This document shows, piece after piece, positions 34,992 to 48,093 of a stretch of 64,000 nt of DNA. Made by a program: the position numbers and the translations under genes. Source of the DNA: Cyprinodon diabolis (lineage: Eukaryota; Chordata; Actinopteri; Cyprinodontiformes; Cyprinodontidae); contig JARPUW010000331.1 of the NCBI GenBank assembly GCA_030533445.1, positions 1 to 64,000 of the forward strand, written 5' to 3'. Under the pieces are notes generated by a model. The model saw nothing but the letters and a program-made list of their open reading frames with translations. It was not told where the DNA came from and ran no database searches. Numbering within the stretch: the first letter of the stretch is position 1; every line of letters begins with the position of its first letter.

Positions 34992-37900
34992 CACACCTAA
35001 GCTTCTAATTGAGCTAGCTGCAGCAGGTCACTGTCACTCAGCTTTCAGGTGCTTAAAATGTCCTCCGAACAAACGACTGCTGAGCAAAAACCGTATGAGT
35101 TATTCAAAAAATTTTTTCACCGTGAGCGTCAGTCATGCTTCGACTCCAACTATGCCAACTTTGGTGTATGTGTGTCATTCAGAAAAATATTTATGACGAG
35201 TTTAAAACACATAGTCTGATTCGTTTTTCTCCCCTCTTCTGCTCCAAAACCAATGAAAAACGGCTCTGATTTTCATCGACTTTAGGTCGGTCTGGAGGGT
35301 TTTTAAGGAAAAGTATTAATCCTACCGTAATTCCGAAGATATTGTGTGGGTCCAGAGATTTCAGTCTACAAACTGACCAAAAATGGTGACTCTAGCTATA
35401 AATATGTGGCCGTGAGGGCGAGTTTAAAATGTTTTTTTGTGTTTAAAAAACGCCTGCCTCACACTCTAGCTTTTCAGTTGCTCCACTCTAGCAGGCTGGA
35501 TTTTGCTAAAACTTTGTGGCGCTTGAGGTCTGATTATACAAAAACCGTAGCAGTTATCAACATACCGTCTTCAGTTTTAAATAGACGAAGGATTTATCTA
35601 CAAACTGAGCTTCAAACTGTTTTTCTAGGTGAATGTATGCCGACACAGTGAAGTGCTGTTTTTTATGCTTTTTTTTTCCTCTCCCCATTCATTTCCTATG
35701 GGATTTTTTTGCGACGTTTTCGCTAATAATTCGCAAACCTTCGGACTAATGAGAAAGTTTTATACAAGCACACATCACCCCATTGGTCCCGACGCGTGTG
35801 CCAACTTTGGGCCCGATCCGCCAAACCGTGCGGGACTAGTTACGCGCCGAAGTTTTGGGTATACGGGAGAATTATAATAACTAGAAAATTTCTAAAGAAA
35901 TTTTGAGGGGGGCCACCTACTGCCCGTCTTGGGAACCGGGCCAATACGGCCCTGGCAAGTGACGTCGGGGCTCCCCAAACCAACTGCTTACGCCTTTGAG
36001 GGCTGCTGAGGGAAGGAAAGAGGGCAAGTTCATGGGCAAAGAGAGCTGTGTGCCACTTGTGCTGACATCTGGGAAATAGACGTGCACAGCGTATGATGCA
36101 CAAGGGTAATATGGGTTGTCCATATTGAAACACAGTGGGTAAAGCCCAGTTGGCGGGCTTCGCCCGCCTGCTAGGAGCCATCTCAGTGAAGAAAAAAATC
36201 ACCAATGGCGGGCTCTGCCCGCCTTCTAAGAGCCATTGCAGTGATGAAATCACCAATGGCGGGCTCCGCCCGCCTGCTAAGAGCCATTGCAGTGATGTAA
36301 TCACCTTTGGCGGGCTCCGCCCGCCTGTTACCATTGGCGGGCTCCGCCCGCCTTCTAAGAGCCATTGCAGTTATGAAATCACCAATGGCAATGAGCAATA
36401 TTCCAGAATGTATGAGTGTGTATAAGGAAGAGGCTTTTATTCTGTAGAGTCCTTGTAGTCTTATTTTGAAAGTCTATCATGAATGTGCATCAAAAGATGG
36501 GTCACGCCCAGCAGTGATATAGAATCCATTTCCAAATGTTAAATCACTGGTTTTCCATGTTATTAGGTGAATAGTTGCTGTATTACAGAGTAAATGGGAG
36601 ACTTTTATTGTGAAATTTTCTCTGGGGTGTGTTTTGAAAAGGTCACTAGAGTCTAATAAAAACAACCTGGAAGAGTTTGGGTCATAATGTTGAGCCATTT
36701 GCATCAATTAATGCATTAGTATAATCTAGAGGCTTTTATTTTGTAGGGTCGCTGGAGTCTTATTTTGAAAGTCCAACAGAGTTGTGTTTATAGAAAATGT
36801 TCAAACCCGTCAATGATAGTTGATTACTTTCCAATCGTTAAATCACTCTTTTTCCATGTTATTAGGGCAGTAGATGAAGCGGAAATGGGAGGCTTTTATT
36901 TTGAAATTTGCTATAGGGTGTGTTTTAAACAGTCTCCTAGAGTCTATTCTCTAAAACGGGGTTGAGTTTGGGTCATAATGTTCAGCCATATAGGGCAATA
37001 AATATATGTAAAAAATATAGAGGCTTTTATTTTGTAGGGTCCCTGGAGTCTTATTTTGAAAGTCTATCAGTGCTGAGTGGCAAGGGAAGTGTCATGGACA
37101 GCAGTCATATAGTATCCATTTCCCAATGTTAAATCAGTCCTTTCACCCTCCATTAGATTAATATGTGCTGTTTAAAACAGCAGAGGTAAAATCTGTTTGA
37201 AGCTTGGTAACCTTGACAACGCTTAACGAGCCTCTCACTGACACAGACAACAGCTGCACTCACTATTGGTTTCTTCTTCCCAGGCTTTTTTGTATGGGAA
37301 GAACGGCACCGAACAAACGACTACTGATCAAAAACCGTATGAGTTATTCAAAAAACATTTTCACCATGAGCATCAGCAATCCTTCGACTCAAACTATACC
37401 AACTTTGGTGTATGTGTGTCATTCAGAAAAATATTTATGACGAGTTGAAAACACATAGTCTGATTCGTTTCTCTCCCATCTTCAGCTCAAAAAGAATAGA
37501 GAAAGGCTGAAACTCTCATCGACTTTAGGTTGGTCTGGAGGGTTTTTAAGGAAAAGTATTAATCCTACCGTAATTCCGAAGACATTGTGTGAGTCCAGAG
37601 GTTTCAGTCTACAAACTGACCAAAAATGGTGACTGTAGCTCCAAATATGTGGCCGTGAGGGCGAGAATAAGATGTTTGATCTGAAAAAAATGGCCGCCTC
37701 ACACTAAGATTTCAGCAGCTGCACTCTAGCAGGCTGCTGCAGAAGCTAACTGTCAGCTAGCTTCCAGGTGCTTACCCTCCGAACAAACGACTGCTGAGCA
37801 AAAACCGTAAAAGATATCTGAAAAATTCTTTCAGTGAAAGCAACATCTATCCTTTGTCTCAGACTGGGGTAACCTTCATGTCTGTAGGTCTTTCACAACC

Positions 37901-38160
37901 CAAAACGAAGCACAAACAAAATGGTTGGCCCACCTGCTCCTCCCTTTCTTTTAACTGCAGGACCTCACTCTCACTCACCTTTTAGCTGCTAAAGCACCCC
38001 TCCGAACAAACGACTGTTGAGTAAAAACCGTAAAAGGTATCTGAAAAATTCTTTTTATCTAAGCGACAGCTATATCTTGTCTTCGATTGGAGTAACTTTC
38101 ATGGCTGTAGGTCATCTACAAACTGAATGGGAAGAGAAAGAAAAAGAAAAAACGTTTCAT
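34992..38160 (+). repeat. Array unit 12 (3169 bases, no R hairpin)
   Basis: It is rich in private substitutions: GTCTTGGGA and TCCCCAAAC in the two arms of the outer stem of the GC-rich block (35926-35980), CAGTTATGAAAT near 36369, AATTTTCTCTGG near 36614, TTCAAACCC near 36801 and GACTGTTGAG near 38011. GCTGACATC and GTCGCTGG are shared with units 2, 14 and 16. The P/Q block is at 36152-36389. Confidence 0.95.
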
Positions 38161-39053
38161 CACACCTAAGCTTCTAATTGAGCTAGCTGCAGCAGGTCAC
38201 TGTCACTCAGCTTTCAGGTGCTTAAAATGTCCTCCGAACAAACGACTGCTGAGCAAAAACCGTATGAGTTATTCAAAAAATTTTTTCACCGTGAGCGTCA
38301 GTCATCCTTCGACTCCAACTATGCCAACTTTGGTGTATGTGTGTCATTCAGAAAAATATTTATGACGAGTTTAAAACACATAGTCTGATTCGTTTTTCTC
38401 CCCTCTTCTGCTCCAAAACCAATGAAAAACGGCTCTGATTTTCATCGACTTTAGGTCGGTCTGGAGGGTTTTTAAGGAAAAGTATTAATCCTACCGTAAT
38501 TCCGAAGATATTGTGTGGGTCCAGAGATTTCAGTCTACAAACTGACCAAAAATGGTGACTCTAGCTATAAATATGTGGCCGTGAGGGCGAGTTTAAAATG
38601 TTTTTTTGTGTTTAAAAAACGCCTGCCTCACACTCTAGCTTTTCAGTTGCTCCACTCTAGCAGGCTGGATTTTGCTAAAACTTTGTGGCGCTTGAGGTCT
38701 GATTATACAAAAACCGTAGCAGTTATCAACATACCGTCTTCAGTTTTAAATAGACGAAGGATTTATCTACAAACTGAGCTTCAAACTGTTTTTCTAGGTG
38801 AATGTATGCCGACACAGTGAAGTGCTGTTTTTTATGCTTTTTTTTTCCTCTCCCCATTCATTTCCTATGGGATTTTTTTGCGACGTTTTCGCTAATAATT
38901 CGCAAACCTTCGGACTAATGAGAAAGTTTTATACAAGCACACATCACCCCATTGGTCCCGACGCGTGTGCCAACTTTGGGCCCGATCCGCCAAACCGTGC
39001 GGGACTAGTTACGCGCCGAAGTTTTGGGTATACGGGAGAATTATAATAATAAT

Positions 39054-39451
39054 ACGCGGAATAAATATGTGCAATAGTAGTAGGTGGGCCATGCCTTCGG
39101 CATGTGGCCCCCCAATAATAATACGCGGAATAAATATGTGCAATAGTAGTAGGTGGGCCATGCCTTCGGCATGTGGCCCCCCAATAATAATACGCGGAAT
39201 AAATATGTGCAATAGTAGTAGGTGGGCCATGCCTTCGGCATGTGGCCCCCCAATAATACGCGGAATAAATATGTGCAATAGTAGTAGGTGGGCCATGCCT
39301 TCGGCATGTGGCCCCCCAATAATACACGGAATAAATATGTGCAATAGTAGTAGGTGGGCCATGCCTTCGGCATGTGGCCCCCCAATAATACGCGGAATAA
39401 ATATGTGCAATAGTAGTAGGTGGGCCATGCCTTCGGCATGTGGCCCCCCAA
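39054..39451 (+). repeat. Six R hairpin elements, unit 13
   Basis: Copies start at 39054, 39123, 39192, 39258, 39324 and 39390, giving spacings of 69, 69, 66, 66 and 66. The fifth has ACACGG instead of ACGCGG. This is the largest R expansion in the window. AATAACTAG follows the last copy rather than AACTAG. Confidence 0.92.
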
Positions 39452-39725
39452 TAACTAGAAAATTTCTAAAGAAATTTTGAGGGGGGCCACCTACTGCCCG
39501 TCTGGGGAACCGGGCCAATACGGCCCTGGCAAGTGACGTCGGGGCTCCCCAGACCAACTTTTTATGCCTTTGAGGGCTGCTGAGGGAAGGAAAGAGGGCT
39601 AGGTCATGGGCAAAGAGAGCTGTGTGCCACCTGTGCTGAAATCTGGGTAATAGACGTGCACAGCGTATGATGCACAAGGGTAATATGGGTTGTCCATATT
39701 GAACCGCAGTGGGTAAAGCTCAGTT

Positions 39726-39991
39726 GGTGGGCTCCGCCCGCCTGCTAGGAGCCCTTGCAGCGATGAAAAAAATCCCCAATGGCGGGCATTGCCCGCCTGC
39801 TAAGAGCCATTGCAGTGATGAAATCACCAATGGCGGGCTCCGCCCGCCTGCTAGGAGCCATTGCAGTGATGAAAAAAATCACCATTGGCGGGCTCCGCCC
39901 GCCTCCTAACAGCCATTGCAGTGATGAAATCACCAATGGCGGGCTCCGCCCGCCTTCTAAGAGCCATTGCAGTGATGAAATTACAAATGGC
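39726..39991 (+). repeat. Divergent P/Q block, unit 13
   Basis: It has five P hairpins, but the loops and spacers differ (GGGCATTGCCC, CTCCTAACAGCC) and an AAAAAA run separates the third and fourth. Regular 51-base spacing is replaced by spacings lengthened by inserted A bases. It appears to be an independently evolved version of the block. Confidence 0.85.
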
Positions 39992-41760
39992 TATAAGCAA
40001 TATGCCAGAATGTATGAGTGTGTATAAGGAAGAGGCTTTTATTTTGTAGAGTCCCTGTAGTCTTATTTTGAAAGTCTATCATGGAAGTGCATCTATAGAT
40101 GGGTCATGCCCAGCAGTGATATAGAATCCATTTCCAAATGTTAAATCACTGGTTTTCCATGTTATTAGGTGAATAGTTCCTGTATTACAGAGTAAATGGG
40201 GGACTTTTATTGTGAAATTTGCTCTGGGGTGTGTTTTGAAAAGGTCACTAGAGTCTAATAAAAACAACCTGGAAGAGTTTGGGTCATAATGTTGAGCCAT
40301 TTGCATCAATTAATGCATTAGTATAATCTAGAGGCTTTTATTTTGTAGGGTCCCTGGAGTCTTATTTTGAAAGTCCAACAGAGTTGTGTTTAGAGAAAAT
40401 GTTCAGACCCATCAATGATAGTTGATGACTTTCCAATCGTTAAATCACTCTTTTTCCATTTTATTAGGGCAGTAGATGAAGCGGAAATGGGAGGCTTTTA
40501 TTTTGAAATTTGCCATAGGGTGTGTTTTAAACAGTCTCCTAGAGTCTATTCTCTAAAATGCGGTTGAGTTTGGGTCATAATGTTGAGCCATATAGGGCAA
40601 TAAATATATATAAAAAATATAGAGGCTTTTATTTTGAAGGGTCCCTGGAGTCTTATTTTGAAAGTCTATCAGTGCTGAGTGGCAAGGGAAGTGTCATGGA
40701 CAGCAGTCATATAGTATCCATTTCCCAATGTTAAATCAGTGCTTTCACCCTCCATTAGATTAATATGTGCTGTTTAAAACAGCAGAGGTAAAATCTGTTT
40801 GAAGCTTGGTAACCTTGACAACGCTTAATGAGCCTCTCACTGACACAGACAACAGCTGCACTGACTATTGGTTTCTTCTTCCCAGGCTTTTTTGTATGGG
40901 AAGAACGGCACCGAACAAACGACTGCTGAGCAAAAACCGTATGAGTTATTAAAAAAAAAATTTCACCATGAGCATCAGCAATCCTTCGACTCCAACTATA
41001 CCAACTTTGGTGTATGTGTGTCATTCAGAACAATATTTATGACGACTTGAAAACACATAGTCTGATTCGTTTTTCTCCCATCTTCAGCTTAAAAAGAATG
41101 GAGAAAGGCTGAAACTCATCGACTTTAGGTTGGTCTGGAGGGTTTTTAAGGAAAAGTATTAATCCTACCGTAATTCCGAAGACATTGTGTGAGTCCAGAG
41201 GTTTCAGTCTACAAACTGACCAAAAATGGTGACTGTAGGTCCAAATATGTGGCCGTGAGGGCGAGAATAAGATGTTTGATCTTAAAAAAATGGCCGCCTC
41301 ACACTAAGATTTCAGCAGCTACACTCTAGCAGGCTGCTGCAGAAGCTAACTGTCAGCTAGCTTCCAGGTGCTTACCCTCCGAACAAACGACTGCTGAGCA
41401 AAAACCGTAAAAGGTATCTGAAAAATTCTTTCAGTGAAAGCAACATCTATCCTTTGTCTCAGACTGGGGCAACCTTCATGTCTGTAGGTCTTTCACAACC
41501 CAAAACGAAGCAAAAACAAAATGGTTGGCCCACCTGCTCCTCCCTTTCTTTTAACTGCAGGACCTCACTCTCACTCACCTTTCAGCTGCTAAAGCACCCC
41601 TCCGAACAAACGACTGCTGAGTAAAAACCATAAAAGGTATCTCAAAAATTATTTTTATCTAAGCGACAGCTATATCTTGTCTTCAATTGGAGTAACTTTC
41701 ATGGCTGTAGGTCATCTACAACCTGAATGGGAAGAGAAAGAAAAAGAAAAAACGTTTCGT

Positions 41761-44700
41761 CACACATGAGCTTCTAATTGAGCTAGCTGCAGCAGGTCAC
41801 TCACCCAGCTTTGAGGTGCTTAAAATGTCCTCCGAACAAACGACTGCTGAGCAAAAACCGTATGAGTTATTCAAAAAATTATTTCACCGTGAGCGTCAGC
41901 CATCCTTCGACTCCAACTACGCCAACTTTGGTGTATGTGTGTCATTCAGAAAAATATTTATGACGACTTGAAAACACATAGTCTGATTCGTTTTTCTCCC
42001 CTCTTCTGCTCCAAAACCAATGAAAAACTGCTCTGATTTTCATCGACTTTAGGTCGGTCTGGAGGGATTTTAAGGAAAAGTATTAATCCTACCGTAATTC
42101 CGAAGATATTGTGTGGGTCCAGAGATTTCAGTCTACAAACTGACCAAAAATGGTGACTCTAGCTATAAATATGTGGCCGTGAGGGCGAGTTTAAAATGTT
42201 TTTTTGAGTTTAAAAAACGCCTGCCTCACACTCTAGCTTTTCAGTTGCTCCACTCTAGCAGGCTGGATTTTGCTAAAACTTTGTGGCGCTTGAGGTCTGA
42301 TTATACAAAAACCGTAGCAGTTATCAACATACCGTCTTCAGTTTTAAATAGACGAAGGATTTATCTACAAACTGAGCTTCAAACTGTTTTTCTAGGTGAA
42401 TGTATGCCGACACAGTGAAGTGCTGTTTTTTATGCTTTTTTTTTCCTCTCCCCATTCATTTCCTATGGGATTTTTTTGCGACGTTTTCGCTAATAATTCG
42501 CAAACCTTCGGACTAATGAGAAAGTTTTATACAAGCACGCATCGCACCATTGGTCCCGACGCGTGTGCCAACTTTGGGCCCGATCCGCCAAACCGTGCGG
42601 GACTAGTTAGGTGCCGAAGTTTTTGGGTGGCGAGGAGAACTATAACTAGAAAATTTCTAAAGAAATTTTGAGGGGGGCCACCTACTGCCCGTCTGGGGAA
42701 CCGGGCCAATACGGCCCTGGCAAGTGACGTCGGGGCTCCCCAGACCAACTGCTTACGCCTTTGAGGGCTGCTGAGGGAAGGAAAGAGGGCAAGTTCATGG
42801 GCAAAGAGAGCTGTGTGCCACTTGTGCTGACATCTGGGAAATAGACGTGCACAGCGTATGATGCACAAGGGTAATATGGGTTGTCCATATTGAAACACAG
42901 TGGGTAAAGCCCAGTTGGCGGGCTTCGCCCGCCTGCTAGGAGCCATCTCAGTGAAGAAAAAAATCACCAATGGCGGGCTCTGCCCGCCTTCTAAGAGCCA
43001 TTGCAGTGATGAAATCACCAATGGCGGGCTCCGCCCGCCTGCTAAGAGCCATTGCAGTGATGTAATCACCTTTGGCGGGCTCCGCCCGCCTGTTACCATT
43101 GGCGGGCTCCGCCCTCCTTCTAAGAGCCATTGCAGTGATGAAATCACCAATGGCAATGAGCAATATGCCAGAATGTATGAGTGTGTATAAGGAAGAGGCT
43201 TTTATTCTGTAGAGTCCTTGTAGTCTTATTTTGAAAGTCTATCATGAATGTGCATCAAAAGATGGGTCACGCCCAGCAGTGATATAGAATCCATTTCCAA
43301 ATGTTAAATCACTGGTTTTCCATGTTATTAGGTGAATAGTTGCTTTATTACAGAGTAAATGGGAGACTTTTATTGTGAAATTTGCTCTGGGGTGTGTTTT
43401 GAAAAGGTCACTAGAGTCTAATAAAAACAACCTGGAAGAGTTTGGGTCATAATGTTGAGCCATTTGCATCAATTAATGCATTAGTATAATCTAGAGGCTT
43501 TTATTTTGTAGGGTCGCTGGAGTCTTATTTTGAAAGTCCAACAGAGTTGTGTTTATAGAAAATGTTCAGACCCGTCAATGATAGTTGATTACTTTCCAAT
43601 CGTTAAATCACTCTTTTTCCATGTTATTAGGGCAGTAGATGAAGCGGAAATGGGAAGCTTTTATTTTGAAATTTGCTATAGGGTGTGTTTTAAACAGTCT
43701 CCTAGAGTCTATTCTCTAAAACGGGGTTGAGTTTGGGTCATAATGTTGAGCCATATAGGGCAATAAATATATGTAAAAAATATAGAGGCTTTTATTTTGT
43801 AGGGTCCCTGGAGTCTTATTTTGAAAGTCTATCAGTGCTGAGTGGCAAGGGAAGTGTCATGGACAGCAGTCATATAGTATCCATTTCCCAATGTTAAATC
43901 AGTCCTTTCACCCTCCATTAGATTAATATGTGCTGTTTAAAACAGCAGAGGTAAAATCTGTTTGAAGCTTGGTAACCTTGACAACGCTTAACGAGCCTCT
44001 CACTGACACAGACAACAGCTGCACTCACTATTGGTTTCTTCTTCCCAGGCTTTTTTGTATGGGAAGAACGGCACCGAACAAACGACTACTGATCAAAAAC
44101 CGTATGAGTTATTCAAAAAACATTTTCACCATGAGCATCAGCAATCCTTCGACTCCAACTATACCAACTTTGGTGTATGTGTGTCATTCAGAAAAATATT
44201 TATGACGAGTTGAAAACACATAGTCTGATTCGTTTCTCTCCCATCTTCAGCTCAAAAAGAATAGAGAAAGGCTGAAACTCTCATCGACTTTAGGTTGGTC
44301 TGGAGGGTTTTTAAGGAAAAGTATTAATCCTACCGTAATTCCGAAGACATTGTGTGAGTCCAGAGGTTTTAGTCTACAAACTGACCAAAAATGGTGACTG
44401 TAGCTCCAAATATGTGGCCGTGAGGGCGAGAATAAGATGTTTGATCTGAAAAAAATGGCCGCCTCACACTAAGATTTCAGCAGCTGCACTCTAGCAGGCT
44501 GCTGCAGAAGCTAACTGTCAGCTAGCTTCCAGGTGCTTACCCTCCGAACAAACGACTGCTGAGCAAAAACCGTAAAAGATATCTGAAAAATTCTTTCAGT
44601 GAAAGCAACATCTATCCTTTGTCTCAGACTGGGGTAACCTTCATGTCTGTAGGTCTTTCACAACCCAAAACGAAGCACAAACAAAATGGTTGGCCCACCT

Positions 44701-44925
44701 GCTCCTCCCTTTCTTTTAACTGCAGGACCTCACTCTCACTCACCTTTTAGCTGCTAAAGCACCCCTCCGAACAAACGACTGCTGAGTAAAAACCGTAAAA
44801 GGTATCTGAAAAATTCTTTTTATCTAAGCGACAGCTATATCTTGTCTTCGATTGGAGTAACTTTCATGGCTGTAGGTCATCTACAAACTGAATGGGAAGA
44901 GAAAGAAAAAGAAAAAACGTTTCAT
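41761..44925 (+). repeat. Array unit 14 (3165 bases, no R hairpin)
   Basis: It matches unit 2 in its CACACATGAG start, its last P hairpin and its C-region variants. The stretch at about 42535-42650, just before the (TAA)n site, is distinct from every other unit: GCACGCATCGCACC, GTTAGGTGCC, GGGTGGCGAGGAG, and only a remnant of the (TAA)n tract. The P/Q block is at 42917-43154. Confidence 0.95.
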
Positions 44926-47900
44926 CACACCTAAGCTTCTAATTGAGCTAGCTGCAGCAGGTCACTGTCACTCAGCTTTCAGGTGCTTAAAATGTCCTCC
45001 GAACAAACGACTGCTGAGCAAAAACCGTATGAGTTATTCAAAAAATTTTTTCACCGTGAGCGTCAGTCATCCTTCGACTCCAACTATGCCAACTTTGGTG
45101 TATGTGTGTCATTCAGAAAAATATTTATGACGAGTTTAAAACACATAGTCTGATTCGTTTTTCTCCCCTCTTCTGCTCCAAAACCAATGAAAAACGGCTC
45201 TGATTTTCATCGACTTTAGGTCGGTCTGGAGGGTTTTTAAGGAAAAGTATTAATCCTACCGTAATTCCGAAGATATTGTGTGGGTCCAGAGATTTCAGTC
45301 TACAAACTGACCAAAAATGGTGACTCTAGCTATAAATATGTGGCCGTGAGGGCGAGTTTAAAATGTTTTTTTGTGTTTAAAAAACGCCTGCCTCACACTC
45401 TAGCTTTTCAGTTGCTCCACTCTAGCAGGCTGGATTTTGCTAAAACTTTGTGGCGCTTGAGGTCTGATTATACAAAAACCGTAGCAGTTATCAACATACC
45501 GTCTTCAGTTTTAAATAGACGAAGGATTTATCTACAAACTGAGCTTCAAACTGTTTTTCTAGGTGAATGTATGCCGACACAGTGAAGTGCTGTTTTTTAT
45601 GCTTTTTTTTACCTCTTCCCATTCATTTCCTATGGGATTTTTTTGCGACGTTTTCGCTAATAATTCGCAAACCTTCGGACTAATGAGAAAGTTTTATACA
45701 AGCACACATCACCCCATTGGTCCCAACGCGTGTGCCAACTTTGGGCCCGATCCGCCAAACCGTGCGGGACTAGTTACGCGCCGAAGTTTTGGGTATACGG
45801 GAGAATTATAATAACTAGAAAATTTCTAAAGAAATTTTGAGGGGGGCCACCTACTGCCCGTCTGGGGAACCGGGCCAATACGGCCCTGGCAAGTGACGTC
45901 GGGGCTCCCCAGACCAACTGCTTACGCCTTTGAGGGCTGCTGAGGGAAGGAAAGAGGGCAAGTTCATGGGCAAAGAGACCTGTGTGCCACTTGTGCTGAA
46001 ATCTGGGAAATAGACGTGCACAGCGTATGATGCACAAGGGTAATATGGGTTGTCCATATTGAAACACAGTGGGTAAAGCCCAGTTGGCGGGCTTCGCCCG
46101 CCTGCTAGGAGCCATCTCAGTGAAGAAAAAAATCACCAATGGCGGGCTCTGCCCGCCTTCTAAGAGCCATTGCAGTGATGAAATCACCAATGGCGGGCTC
46201 CGCCCGCCTGCTAAGAGCCATTGCAGTGATGTAATCACCTTTGGCGGGCTCCGCCCGCCTGTTACCATTGGCGGGCTCCGCCCGCCTTCTAAGAGCCATT
46301 GCAGTGATGAAATCACCAATGGCAATGAGCAATATGCCAGAATGTATGAGTGTGTATAAGGAAGAGGCTTTTATTCTGTAGAGTCCTTGTAGTCTTATTT
46401 TGAAAGTCTATCATGAATGTGCATCAAAAGATGGGTCACGCCCAGCAGTGATATAGAATCCATTTCCAAATGTTAAATCACTGGTTTTCCATGTTATTAG
46501 GTGAATAGTTGCTGTATTACAGAGTAAATGGTAGACTTTTATTGTGAAATTTGCTCTGGGGTGTGTTTTGAAAAGGTCACTAGAGTCTAATAAAAACAAC
46601 CTGGAAGAGTTTGGGTCATAATGTTGAGCCATTTGCATCAATTAATGCATTACTATAATCTAGAGGCTTTTATTTTGTAGGGTCCCTGGAGTCTTATTTT
46701 GAAAGTCCAACAGAGTTGTGTTTATAGAAAATGTTCAGACCCGTCAATGATAGTTGATTACTTTCCAATCGTTAAATCACTCTTTTTCCATGTTATTAGG
46801 GCAGTAGATGAAGCGGAAATGGGAGGCTTTTATTTTGAAATTTGCTATAGGGTGTGTTTTAAACAGTCTCCTAGAGTCTATTCTCTAAAACGGGGTTGAG
46901 TTTGGGTCATAATGTTGAGCCATATAGGGCAATAAATATATGTAAAAAATATAGAGGCTTTTATTTTGTAGGGTCCCTGGAGTCTTATTTTGAAAGTCTA
47001 TCAGTGCTGAGTGGCAAGGGAAGTGTCATGTACAGCAGTCATATAGTATCCATTTCCCAATGTTAAATCAGTCCTTTCACCCTCCATTAGATTAATATGT
47101 GCTGTTTAAAACAGCAGAGGTAAAATCTGTTTGAAGCTTGGTAACCTTGACAACGCTTAACGAGCCTCTCACTGACACAGACAACAGCTGCACTCACTAT
47201 TGGTTTCTTCTTCCCAGGCTTTTTTGTATGGGAAGAACGGCACCGAACAAACGACTACTGATCAAAAACCGTATGAGTTATTCAAAAAACATTTTCACCA
47301 TGAGCATCAGCAATCCTTCGACTCCAACTATACCAACTTTGGTGTATGTGTGTCATTCAGAAAAATATTTATGACGAGTGAAAACACATAGTCTGATTCG
47401 TTTCTCTCCCATCTTCAGCTCAAAAAGAATAGAGAAAGGCTGAAACTCTCATCGACTTTAGGTTGGTCTGGAGGGTTTTTAAGGAAAAGTATTAATCCTA
47501 CCGTAATTCCGAAGACATTGTGTGAGTCCAGAGGTTTCAGTCTACAAACTGACCAAAAATGGTGACTGTAGCTCCAAATATGTGGCCGTGAGGGCGAGAA
47601 TAAGATGTTTGATCTGAAAAAAATGGCCGCCTCACACTAAGATTTCAGCAGCTGCACTCTAGCAGGCTGCTGCAGAAGCTAACTGTCAGCTAGCTTCCAG
47701 GTGCTTACCCTCCGAACAAACGACTGCTGAGCAAAAACCGTAAAAGATATCTGAAAAATTCTTTCAGTGAAAGCAACATCTATCCTTTGTCTCAGACTGG
47801 GGTAACCTTCATGTCTGTAGGTCTTTCACAACCCAAAACGAAGCACAAACAAAATGGTTGGCCCACCTGCTCCTCCCTTTCTTTTAACTGCAGGACCTCA

Positions 47901-48093
47901 CTCTCACTCACCTTTTAGCTGCTAAAGCACCCCTCCGAACAAACGACTGCTGAGTAAAAACCGTAAAAGGTATCTGAAAAATTCTTTTTATCTAAGCGAC
48001 AGCTATATCTTGTCTTCAATTGGAGTAACTTTCATGGCTGTAGATCATCTACAAACTGAATGGGAAGAGAAAGAAAAAGAAAAAACGTTTCAT
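44926..48093 (+). repeat. Array unit 15 (3168 bases, no R hairpin)
   Basis: It carries ACCTCTTCCC and TCCCAACGCG like units 2, 3 and 6. Private changes are AGAGACCTGTG near 45974, AAATGGTAGAC near 46526, and a one-base loss in GACGAGTGAAAAC near 47375. The end has GTAGATCATC. The P/Q block is at 46086-46323. Confidence 0.95.

Larger units (their letters stand above)
38161..41760 (+). repeat. Array unit 13 (3600 bases, six R hairpins)
   Basis: This is the longest and most divergent unit. It holds six R hairpins (39054-39451). Its GC-rich segment and P/Q block (39726-39991) differ from other units at many positions (AACTTTTTATGCC, GGGCTAGGTCATG, GAACCGCAGTGGG, GGGCATTGCCC) and the spacers are arranged differently. 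The second half matches the divergent second half of unit 1, so this may be an older lineage of the unit. Confidence 0.95.

Noticed and set aside
35926..35980. Compensatory change in the outer GC-block stem of unit 12
   Set aside because: The two substitutions fall on different base pairs and produce T-C and C-A mismatches, so they weaken the stem instead of restoring it.
39054..39451. CRISPR-like array (regular 66/69-base hairpin repeats)
   Set aside because: Whole units repeat with no unique spacers, no cas genes are present, and the context is eukaryotic-type satellite DNA.
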